DNA of 64,000 bases from Brevibacillus dissolubilis (lineage in GTDB: Bacteria; Bacillota; Bacilli; Brevibacillales; Brevibacillaceae), in NCBI RefSeq assembly GCF_006170445.1, contig NZ_VCNA01000006.1:248001-312000 (forward strand). Reading direction: 5' to 3'. The notes under the pieces are model-generated. The model did no database searches. It was not told the origin of the DNA and saw only the letters and a list, made by a program, of their open reading frames with translations. Position numbers and translations under genes: made by a program. Each line of letters begins with the position of its first letter. The stretch's first letter is position 1. Of the stretch, positions 7,325-14,439 are shown piece after piece.

Positions 7325-8716
7325 TTAAAAATGATGATTCTTCAACCGCTCCGCCAATTCAATCATGGAGCGGCTGCTCATCGGACCTTTGATCAGCAGA
7401 AGTGAGTTGGGGTCCAATGTCTTTTCCAGAATAGCTTCGATCTCGGGCGTCACCTTGGGAAACGCATGGATTTTCCCGCGAAAGCCGTCCCGTTTGGCCT
7501 GCTTGGCGATTTCTTCTGCTTTTGTGCCGATGGTGATCAGGGTGTGTACCTTGCGCTTTGCGACGAGGCTGCCGATCTGCTGGTGGTATTGCAGCTCATA
7601 ATCGCCGAGACGCTTGATATCACCGAGCAGCAGGACAACCTTTTTTCCCTGTCCGATGTGATCGAGTACCTTCAGTGCGGCTTCCACAGAGGTAGGATTG
7701 ATCGTCCAGGTATCATCGATAATCGTGCTGCCGCCGATGCCCTCTGACATCTCCAAGTGGCGTTGCAGACCCCCGAAGGTAGCGAGACGCTTAGCGGCTT
7801 CGCTGATCCCGATGCCGATTTCGTGTACGGCGGCAAGGGCAGCCAGTGCATTGTACACCTGATGCTCACCGAAGCCTGGGACGAACACAGGGTATTTCAT
7901 CTGACGCAGATGGAGGGTGAATTGCATACCGCCATGACCGTAGCGGATATCGGTGGCCCGCAGGTCTGCTGTGTCGTTGACGCCGATGTAGACGACTTTG
8001 CCGGTGAAGTCTGCGAGTGAGATCTGTTTGGTATTCTGATCGTCGGCATTGAGGATCAGGACGCCGTCGGGTGCCACTCCCTTGACGATTTCACCTTTGG
8101 CTTGGATATAGCCCTCCAGCGTTTTGCACCCGTCGAGATGATGGGCACCGATGTTGGTGATGATGCCGATCGTTGGTTGATAGATCATGCATTGGTGGGT
8201 GATATTGCCGGGATTGCCCAAGCCGTGCTCGAAGACGGCCACATCGGTTGTATCGTCGATTCCCAGCAGGTATCCGAAAGATTTACGCGGTTCGTTGATG
8301 CTGCTGATAGACGCCTGTACGTTATGATCGACACTGAGCAGGTGCTTGATCATCTCTTTGGTGGTCGTTTTTCCGCAGGTTCCGGTGATGGTGATGACAG
8401 GGATGTCGAACAGACCACGGTAATACTCGATGAATCGCCACTGAGCCTGCACCAGATTTTTGACCCGAATGATCGTCTGACCGTGTCCGTCTGCCAGGTC
8501 AGCCACAGGTATATCGGTGATGATGACACAAGGGCCACAGCGCTTCAGCTGCTCCCAGCTCACTTCCTCTTTTCTGCTGAGGAAGACCAGTGTGTTGGTC
8601 TGTTCGATCTCTTGCCGGTTATAAAAAACAGCTGCGGTCACAACTCCATCATCCGTACCATGGATCAGCTCCCCCTGAAGCAGAGTTCGTATTACTCCCA
8701 CATTGAGAGGCTTCAT
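7325..8716 (-). CDS. MurF-like Mur ligase family protein (copy B)
   Basis: The 463-residue paralogue of the protein at 585-1973 has the same length and the same P-loop position (TGTCGKTTT, Lys116). It shares the N-terminal domain, AVFEHGLGNPG, TNIGAHHLDG, QAKGEIV and a C-terminal DDTWTINPTSVEAAL, which corresponds to the MurF YNANP segment. Mur ligases couple ATP hydrolysis to peptide-bond formation through an acyl phosphate. Loss of the MurF UDP-binding signature argues for another substrate. It lies 55 bp downstream of the YheC/D-like ATP-grasp gene on the same strand, so the two should be one operon. GGGAGG lies about 12 nt before the ATG. Confidence 0.85.
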   Translation of the reverse strand: MKPLNVGVIRTLLQGELIHGTDDGVVTAAVFYNRQEIEQTNTLVFLSRKEEVSWEQLKRCGPCVIITDIPVADLADGHGQTIIRVKNLVQAQWRFIEYYRGLFDIPVITITGTCGKTTTKEMIKHLLSVDHNVQASISSINEPRKSFGYLLGIDDTTDVAVFEHGLGNPGNITHQCMIYQPTIGIITNIGAHHLDGCKTLEGYIQAKGEIVKGVAPDGVLILNADDQNTKQISLADFTGKVVYIGVNDTADLRATDIRYGHGGMQFTLHLRQMKYPVFVPGFGEHQVYNALAALAAVHEIGIGISEAAKRLATFGGLQRHLEMSEGIGGSTIIDDTWTINPTSVEAALKVLDHIGQGKKVVLLLGDIKRLGDYELQYHQQIGSLVAKRKVHTLITIGTKAEEIAKQAKRDGFRGKIHAFPKVTPEIEAILEKTLDPNSLLLIKGPMSSRSMIELAERLKNHHF

Positions 8717-8771
8717 TGTCTATCTGGTCCCTCCCTGTAAAGCCAGCTTTTTTGATCCTTCTTGCCAAGTG

Positions 8772-9572
8772 CTACTCGCTGGTATTGCCGTTGATGGTGT
8801 CAGGGTTCTGATTTTGCCGGGCTTGGTATTTTCGGTTATCCACGATTCGTTGCCAGACCGAGAAGTCCATCGTCGCAAAGGCGCGGATTCCCGGTGTGGT
8901 ATTCACCTCAAAAATCCAAGGTTGTCCGTTCGCATCCAGTCCGATGTCGATCCCGTATTCGCGGCATGGGTATGGACCCGCCATGACCTGTGCCGTGATG
9001 ATCGATCTGTGTTCCATCTCCTGCATGACTTGCCGTGCCTTCATCTCATCGAACTTCATATAATTCATAAGTAAATCTTCGACCAAGACGATATCCGCCC
9101 CGCGGTTACGGTTGACGACCCCGTCGTCCTGCTGTCCGATGTTGCCGAACATGCCGCCGACAATCCAAGCACCGTCGATGAACTGCACATGGCTGCGCAC
9201 CAATACATACTGTCCGCCAGGGGTGATACTGCGTACGCCCTGCTGGAGGATGTAATCATAGGTTCTGCCTAAGGAAGCGAATGGATGGAGGATCGGATGC
9301 AGCTCTTCGACGTGTTTCACTTGACCTTCCAGACGATCGCCGACAACGGTGTATCCGACATAGGCATACCCGCCGGATGGTTGTCTGGTGATACGGATGA
9401 TTCCTCTTCCCTGACCTGTCGTGTCCATCTTGGCGAAAACCAGTTCGTGGCGCTCCAAGAAGCTTTTCAGATTCTCGAGGCTGTAGGGGATGGTTTCTGG
9501 AAAGAAGCGGGACGTAGCGTGATTCTGTAAGAACAGCTCGGCTTGCTCCCTTTTACCGACTTTGTAGACCAA
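8772..9572 (-). CDS. YheC/YheD-type ATP-grasp protein (first gene of the left twin operon)
   Basis: The 266-residue protein resembles the endospore-coat-associated YheC/YheD family of ATP-grasp ligases. It has the ATP-binding loop GQGRGIIRI, a central VRSHVQFIDGAW strand region, and the Mg-binding end WIFEVNTTPGI. ATP-grasp enzymes activate a carboxylate as acyl phosphate for attack by an amine. It starts with TTG at 9572, supported by AGGAGGG about 8 nt upstream; no ATG would give the full domain. A sigma-K-like promoter lies just upstream at 9607-9635, implying mother-cell expression late in sporulation. It is followed by Mur ligase B. It lacks the N-terminal extension of the divergent paralogue, so it may be a minimal version. 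Confidence 0.8.
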   Translation of the reverse strand: MVYKVGKREQAELFLQNHATSRFFPETIPYSLENLKSFLERHELVFAKMDTTGQGRGIIRITRQPSGGYAYVGYTVVGDRLEGQVKHVEELHPILHPFASLGRTYDYILQQGVRSITPGGQYVLVRSHVQFIDGAWIVGGMFGNIGQQDDGVVNRNRGADIVLVEDLLMNYMKFDEMKARQVMQEMEHRSIITAQVMAGPYPCREYGIDIGLDANGQPWIFEVNTTPGIRAFATMDFSVWQRIVDNRKYQARQNQNPDTINGNTSE

Positions 9573-9606
9573 CTGGTTTCCCTCCTGAAAAATTTTATCT
9601 TCTTCA

Positions 9607-9635
9607 TACTTTATGCGAGACGGTCATGCACGGTT
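9607..9635 (-). promoter_or_regulatory. Candidate sigma-K promoter of the left ATP-grasp/Mur operon
   Basis: On the minus strand, AACC (9635-9632), exactly 16 nt, then CATAAAGTA (9615-9607) match the B. subtilis sigma-K consensus mACm-N16-CATAnnnTA. The start would lie near 9600, about 28 nt ahead of the TTG start codon. The consensus is short, so the call rests on exact spacing and on the spore-coat family downstream. Confidence 0.6.
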
Positions 9636-9675
9636 TGGGTAGGGAGGGGGTGACAACCATCTATTTTTCAATTTG

Positions 9676-9703
9676 TACGGACCTGATGCGACATTTGTCC
9701 GTA
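9676..9703. promoter_or_regulatory. Inverted repeat in the divergent intergenic region
   Basis: TACGGAC (9676-9682) and GTCCGTA (9697-9703) form a 7-bp perfect inverted repeat with a 14-nt spacer. It lies midway between the divergent ATP-grasp genes and could be a binding site for a shared regulator such as a mother-cell transcription factor. Nothing identifies the protein. Confidence 0.4.
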
Positions 9704-9772
9704 TCTAACTGTCTTGCTTCAACATTTACTATTAGAAGGGAGAGATTATGGGCTAAGGAGTGAGATACGGGT

Positions 9773-10834
9773 ATGACATTGATTGGTATGCTTCACCATC
9801 GCAAAGATCCCCGTACCGTCATCAAGGCTTATGCGTACGCTGCTATAGCCAGGGCAGAAGGGGCAGAGTTGGTTTATTTTTCACCGGGGCAAGTGAATCT
9901 GGAGGACAAGACAGTAAACGGATATATCTATGAAAACGGGGACTGGGTGCAAACGGTTGTCCGCTGGCCCGATGTGATCTACAACACAGGAAGCCCAGAA
10001 AAGCTGTCTAAGCAATATGACATCATCCGGGTCATGAAGCAGTCGATTCCGTTCACGACTCATTCCATCGGGAACAAAATGAGGGTGTATAAGCGGATTG
10101 AGGAAGCGGGAAAATTTTCGCAATACTTGATTCCTTCGCAAGTGGTGCGCCATCTCAAATCGTTCTTCGATCAGCTCAATATGTATCAAAAAATCGTGTT
10201 CAAGCCGGTCAATGGACGTAAAGGGCAGGGGATTCTGCTGATCGAGCGCTCCCAAGACCGATATGTGGTGCAGAATCAAGACAAACGGGAGTACATCTCC
10301 ACCGCAGGGCTGCGGGAATTGATCGGCGCCAAGCTTAGGGAAGGCGCCCATATGGTGCAGCCCTATATCCACTGTAAGACCAAAGCAGGCAATGCCTACG
10401 ACTTCCGTCTGCATGTACAAAAGGATGGCAACGGGGAATGGGTGATCACCACTACCTATCCGCGGATCGCTCCAGCAGGCAGTATCATCGCCAACATCAA
10501 CAATGGGGGCGCAACCAACTATCTGGAGCCGTTCTTGCTCCAAGAGTTCGGGGAGCGTTACTACGATATCAAGCGCTATCTGGAGCAGTTTTCCCTGATG
10601 ATGGCCCGCCATCTCGATCAGATCCAGATGGAGAAATTTAATGAAAGAATAGATGAACTGGGCATGGACGTCGCCCTGGATGAATTCGGGAAACTGTGGA
10701 TTTTTGAGATCAACTGGAGACCGGGCTGTCCGCCTGCCTTTTATCTGGAGCTGGACGTGGTGAAGAACCTGATCCGCTACTGTATCTACCTCGCCAACCA
10801 GGCAAAAGAAATTCGGGAGCAAATCCGTCAGTAA
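9773..10834 (+). CDS. YheC/YheD-type ATP-grasp protein (first gene of the right twin operon)
   Basis: The 353-residue protein has an N-terminal YheC/D domain (about 1-125, IGMLHHRKDPRTVIKAYAYAAIARAEGAELVYF) followed by an ATP-grasp domain. The latter has KPVNGRKGQGILLIE as nucleotide-binding loop, a YDFRLHVQKD strand, and Mg ligands in WIFEINWRPGCPPAF. It should form an amide or peptide bond using ATP. AAGGAGTG lies about 12 nt upstream of ATG 9773. Mur ligase C starts 16 bp after its stop, so the pair mirrors the minus-strand operon. B. subtilis homologues are linked to the spore coat, but their substrates are unknown to me. Confidence 0.85.
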   Translation: MTLIGMLHHRKDPRTVIKAYAYAAIARAEGAELVYFSPGQVNLEDKTVNGYIYENGDWVQTVVRWPDVIYNTGSPEKLSKQYDIIRVMKQSIPFTTHSIGNKMRVYKRIEEAGKFSQYLIPSQVVRHLKSFFDQLNMYQKIVFKPVNGRKGQGILLIERSQDRYVVQNQDKREYISTAGLRELIGAKLREGAHMVQPYIHCKTKAGNAYDFRLHVQKDGNGEWVITTTYPRIAPAGSIIANINNGGATNYLEPFLLQEFGERYYDIKRYLEQFSLMMARHLDQIQMEKFNERIDELGMDVALDEFGKLWIFEINWRPGCPPAFYLELDVVKNLIRYCIYLANQAKEIREQIRQ

Positions 10835-10850
10835 GGGGGAGAGATCGGTT

Positions 10851-11966
10851 ATGTTCAATCCTTTTGATGAGCGCCCCATCGTAGCGGTCACGGGCAGCGC
10901 GGGGAAGACCACCACCAAAGCCATGACTGCGGCGATTCTGCGTACCAAATGGATCATCTTCGAATCAAAGGATTACTGGAATACAAGCGAACACACGGAG
11001 AAGCATGCCGAACAGCTCCAGTTCCACCACCATGCTGCCGTATTGGAATATGGCATGGCCTATCCGGGGGTGATCACCCGCCACTGCTCGATCATCCAGC
11101 CCAATATCAGCATCATCACCAACATCGGATTGGCCCACGTCGGCAACTTTTCCGGTAAAATAGAAGATTTGGCGGCAGGTAAATCAGAGCTGATCAAAGG
11201 CATGAACCAAAAAGGCATCCTGCTGCTCAACAAAGATGACGAGAATTCCAAGCACCTGCACACCCAGAATTTCAAAGGAACGATCATCACGGTCGGGATC
11301 AACCAGGCAGCGGACTATCAGGCTCATTCGGTCTCCTATACCAAGAGCGGGATGTCTTTTCAGGTCAAGCTGGACGGGGTTGACGAGACATTCACCATCC
11401 CCATCTTTGGTCCGCACAATGTCTACAACGCCCTGTTCGCACTCGCTGTCGCCCACCGTCTGGGCTTCAACCCATCCGACATCCGGCATGGCCTGTCGAA
11501 TTTTAAAAAGCCTGACCGCCGCTTGGATGTGTTCGAGCTGCGTGACGGCGTGACCGTCATCGACGACACTGTCCATGCACATCCCACCGCCGTCAAGGCC
11601 GCACTCGATGTACTGTGTGAAGTCAGCCCGCAGAAAAAAATCGCAGTGCTGGGCCGCATGCCAGAGCTGGGCGAATTGATGGTTCCGATGCATCACGAGG
11701 TGGGCCGCTATCTCGCCACCAAGTCGATCGATCTGCTGTTCACTTATGGCAACAATGCAGACCTGTTCGGGGAAGGGGCTATACAGGGAGGCTTTCCTGC
11801 CGACAAGATCATTCACTACCCCAATGGTACACGGGATGAGCTGCACCAAGCCATCGCCGCACAGGTCGAACCGGGAACGACGATCCTTGTCAAAGGAGCA
11901 AGCCGTCTCAATATGAATGATACGGTCCGGTTTTTGCGGGACTATTTTAAAGAAGAGAAAAAATGA
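10851..11966 (+). CDS. Short Mur ligase-like protein lacking the N-terminal domain (copy C)
   Basis: The 371-residue protein begins almost directly with the P-loop (VAVTGSAGKTTT, Lys19), so it lacks the N-terminal substrate-binding domain of copies A and B. The central domain has VLEYGMAYPG, TNIGLAHVGN, GKSELIKG, and GPHNVYNALFAL. The C-terminal domain has IDDTVHAHPTAVKAAL, then a LVKGASRLNM end. Because UDP-sugar binding in MurF depends on the missing domain, the acceptor cannot be recognised in the usual way; the ATP-grasp partner upstream may supply it. AAGGGGGAGA lies 8 nt before the ATG. A terminator follows directly. A truncated Mur enzyme could also be a regulator, but all catalytic motifs are intact. 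Confidence 0.85.
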   Translation: MFNPFDERPIVAVTGSAGKTTTKAMTAAILRTKWIIFESKDYWNTSEHTEKHAEQLQFHHHAAVLEYGMAYPGVITRHCSIIQPNISIITNIGLAHVGNFSGKIEDLAAGKSELIKGMNQKGILLLNKDDENSKHLHTQNFKGTIITVGINQAADYQAHSVSYTKSGMSFQVKLDGVDETFTIPIFGPHNVYNALFALAVAHRLGFNPSDIRHGLSNFKKPDRRLDVFELRDGVTVIDDTVHAHPTAVKAALDVLCEVSPQKKIAVLGRMPELGELMVPMHHEVGRYLATKSIDLLFTYGNNADLFGEGAIQGGFPADKIIHYPNGTRDELHQAIAAQVEPGTTILVKGASRLNMNDTVRFLRDYFKEEKK

Positions 11967-11979
11967 AGCCAGAATAAAT

Positions 11980-12024
11980 GAGTCCCTTCGGTAGACGATC
12001 ATCTGCCGAGGGGACTCTTCTATT
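11980..12024 (+). terminator. Terminator of the right twin operon
   Basis: GAGTCCC...TCGG and CCGA...GGGGACTC form a long stem with a TTCTATT tail. Confidence 0.8.
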
Positions 12025-12199
12025 AATAGAAGAGATAGGTACTTTTAAGTGCTTACATTACTTTTGGGTTCCTATAGAACTTCTAAGTACGTACTATTCA
12101 TTTCTCATTGATTGACTCATAATATTGCTTGTCAGCCAAATACTACTTCAGTATGGCGTTATCAATCTCACACATTCTAAGTTCGGAGGTTAGTCGATT

Positions 12200-13042
12200 A
12201 TGGCGAAGCATCTGCAAGATACAACCACCCTGCACAACGGTATCAAAATGCCTTGGTTCGGCCTTGGCGTATTTAAAGTAGAAGAAGGTGCAACAACAGT
12301 AGAATCAGTCAAAGCCGCGATCAAAAACGGCTACCGCAGCATCGATACAGCCGCAATCTATCAAAACGAAACAGGCGTTGGACAAGGGATCCGCGAAGCG
12401 TTGGCCGAGACAGGCCTGTCCCGCGAAGACCTCTTCATCACCTCCAAGGTCTGGAATGCTGATCAGGGCTATGAGTCCACACTGGCTGCTTATGAAGCAA
12501 GCTTAGAGAAACTGGGTCTGGACTATCTGGATCTCTATCTCATCCACTGGCCGGTCAAAGGCAAATACAAAGAAACCTGGAAAGCTCTCGAAACCCTCTA
12601 TAAAGAAGGCCGCGTCAAAGCAATCGGCGTCAGCAACTTCCACATCCACCACCTCGAAGATGTCTTGAAAGATGCGGAAATCAAACCAATGGTCAACCAA
12701 GTAGAATACCACCCACAGCTGACGCAAAAAGACCTACTTGCTTACTGCAAAGAGCAAGGTATCCAGTTCGAAGCCTGGTCCCCACTCGCGCAAGGCCAAC
12801 TCTTGGACAACCCAGTACTAAAAGAAATCGCAGACCACTACGGCAAATCCGTCGCCCAAGTCATCCTCCGCTGGGATCTGCAGCACGGTGTCGTCACCAT
12901 TCCAAAATCGATCAAAGAAGCGCGTATCATAGAGAACGCTGATATCTTTGATTTCGAGCTGAGCACAGAAGACATGGCCCGCATCGACGGCTTGAACAAA
13001 GACCTCCGCGTAGGTCCAGACCCGGATAATTTTGATTTCTAA
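12200..13042 (+). CDS. Aldo/keto reductase (YvgN/YtbE-like)
   Basis: The 280-residue protein fits the single-domain AKR barrel in length. The catalytic tetrad is complete: Asp49 and Tyr54 in [11 protein letters not shown], Lys83 in FITSKVW and His116 in LYLIHWPV. The NADPH-binding C-terminal motif [19 protein letters not shown] is present. It should reduce small aldehydes and ketones such as methylglyoxal, in the cytosol, as B. subtilis YvgN does. GGAGG lies 10 nt before ATG 12200. It is a single-gene unit: a terminator precedes it at 11980 and another follows it, shared with a convergent gene. No link to the neighbouring ligases is visible. Confidence 0.92.
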   Translation: MAKHLQDTTTLHNGIKMPWFGLGVFKVEEGATTVESVKAAIKNGYRSIDTAAIYQNETGVGQGIREALAETGLSREDLFITSKVWNADQGYESTLAAYEASLEKLGLDYLDLYLIHWPVKGKYKETWKALETLYKEGRVKAIGVSNFHIHHLEDVLKDAEIKPMVNQVEYHPQLTQKDLLAYCKEQGIQFEAWSPLAQGQLLDNPVLKEIADHYGKSVAQVILRWDLQHGVVTIPKSIKEARIIENADIFDFELSTEDMARIDGLNKDLRVGPDPDNFDF

Positions 13043-13056
13043 TCGAGATTCATGAA

Positions 13057-13099
13057 AAATACGCCACTCCCTCGTCTTGATCGGGGAGTGGCGTATTTA
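13057..13099. terminator. Bidirectional terminator between convergent genes
   Basis: ATACGCCACTCCC pairs perfectly with GGGAGTGGCGTAT, with A-rich and T-rich flanks serving both strands. Confidence 0.9.
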
Positions 13100-13109
13100 T
13101 TCTTATCCT

Positions 13110-14327
13110 CTACTTCGAATCAAGCACAAACCGTATCAGCTTCGCCGCCGCATTGGCATTATTCTCTGCCTCAGCACTGGTACTTCCGGTGGCCATCACA
13201 TAGCCATACCGATGACCCATCGAGAGAGGCGGGGTCAGCAGAGTTCCCTTTTTCGGCTTGATGTAGACATCGAGCACTCCATGACTTTTCTGAGCTTTTT
13301 TCTTGCCGGTGACCCGTTGCAGGGTACCTTCCTTAGCCACAGTTACATATCTTGTAAAAACAGGTCGTTCGAATTTCCTAGTCAGATCCGGTTTTTGACC
13401 CAGAGCCAGACGCAAGGTCTGTTCCACCAGATTGATACCAAAGCCTTGCTCGATAATCTGGTTCATCGCACCACCCGAGATCCGGGGGTTCATCTCAATC
13501 AGCTTCCACTGATCCCGCACCCAGCGTAATTCCAGGTGGCAAGGACCCCGTACCAACCCATGCAGTCGGATAATCGTCTCGGTCGCTTCGCGGATACTTT
13601 GGTGGATCGAGTCGGGAAGGTCGAGGAGCAGATTATAACCCATCACGATGAAGCGTTTTTTCTTCACGATGTCTTGTTTGAAGATCGCGACGATATGCAC
13701 CTCACCGTCGAACACCAATGTTTCTACCAAATACTGGGGTCCATCCAGAAATTCTTCGATCAATATCTTGGTGTCGGGATACTTGCGCTTCAGCGTGCCG
13801 ATTGAGCGGATCAGTTGATCCTGTGTTTCGGCCTTCAGTACGTCTTTGGACCCTGTAGACTGAGGCGACTTGACCATGAGCGGGAGATTGGCCTTCAGAT
13901 CGGAGAGAAAAGAAGTGACAGGCTGATTCGCATAGACCATGTAGTACGGGGTATAGGGGGTGTTCTCAAGTGCTTGACGGGAACGAATCTTATCGGACAT
14001 GACATTCATCGCTTCCCGTGTAAACGAGTACAGTCCCCATTCTTCGGACAACATGGCAGCTGTCGGGCAGTGTGGATCAACAAAGCTGACAATGGCTCTT
14101 ACTTGTAACCCGTTCCTTTGCAAGCGTCGGATGTCCTGACGCAGGCTGTCGATATCTTCAAGATTCGTCAGCCGCATAAGATGGACATCTGGAAATTGAG
14201 TACGTCCCTTGACAAAAGACGGGCGAGCAGTAAACACTACGGTAAAGTAACCGAGGCGTTCTGCCGCCCTTATTGCTTCCCTGCTTGACCCTGATTTTTG
14301 AGTTTCCAGAAAAACAATGGTTTCCAT
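13110..14327 (-). CDS. ATP-grasp carboxylate-amine ligase (amino acid ligase-like)
   Basis: The 405-residue protein is of the carbamoyl-phosphate-synthase/biotin-carboxylase-like ATP-grasp group. It has an N-terminal Rossmann-like preATP-grasp domain (ETIVFLETQKSGSSREAIRAAE), the lid and ATP loop VKSPQSTGSKDV, IEEFLDGPQYLVE, and the metal site CHLELRW...IEMNPRISGGAM with Glu and Asn ligands. This is the architecture of L-amino acid ligases such as BacD/YwfE, which make dipeptides. ATG 14327 is chosen because GGGGAG lies 8 nt upstream and the preceding in-frame extension is not conserved-looking. It stands alone, but is the third ATP-grasp gene within 6 kb. Substrates cannot be read from sequence. 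Confidence 0.85.
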   Translation of the reverse strand: METIVFLETQKSGSSREAIRAAERLGYFTVVFTARPSFVKGRTQFPDVHLMRLTNLEDIDSLRQDIRRLQRNGLQVRAIVSFVDPHCPTAAMLSEEWGLYSFTREAMNVMSDKIRSRQALENTPYTPYYMVYANQPVTSFLSDLKANLPLMVKSPQSTGSKDVLKAETQDQLIRSIGTLKRKYPDTKILIEEFLDGPQYLVETLVFDGEVHIVAIFKQDIVKKKRFIVMGYNLLLDLPDSIHQSIREATETIIRLHGLVRGPCHLELRWVRDQWKLIEMNPRISGGAMNQIIEQGFGINLVEQTLRLALGQKPDLTRKFERPVFTRYVTVAKEGTLQRVTGKKKAQKSHGVLDVYIKPKKGTLLTPPLSMGHRYGYVMATGSTSAEAENNANAAAKLIRFVLDSK

Positions 14328-14439
14328 ACCCTGCGCTCCCCATCTTAACGTAGTGGTTGGTGAGTACTTGCCTACTGTTATCTTATTAAACAATGAGCCA
14401 AGATGTATGGGTGTTCGGATGGGGGCAAAGCGTACATTT

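Noticed and set aside
9881-10957. 358-codon open frame antisense to the right ATP-grasp gene
   Set aside because: It is a shadow of the ATP-grasp frame with no recognisable motif and no upstream binding site.
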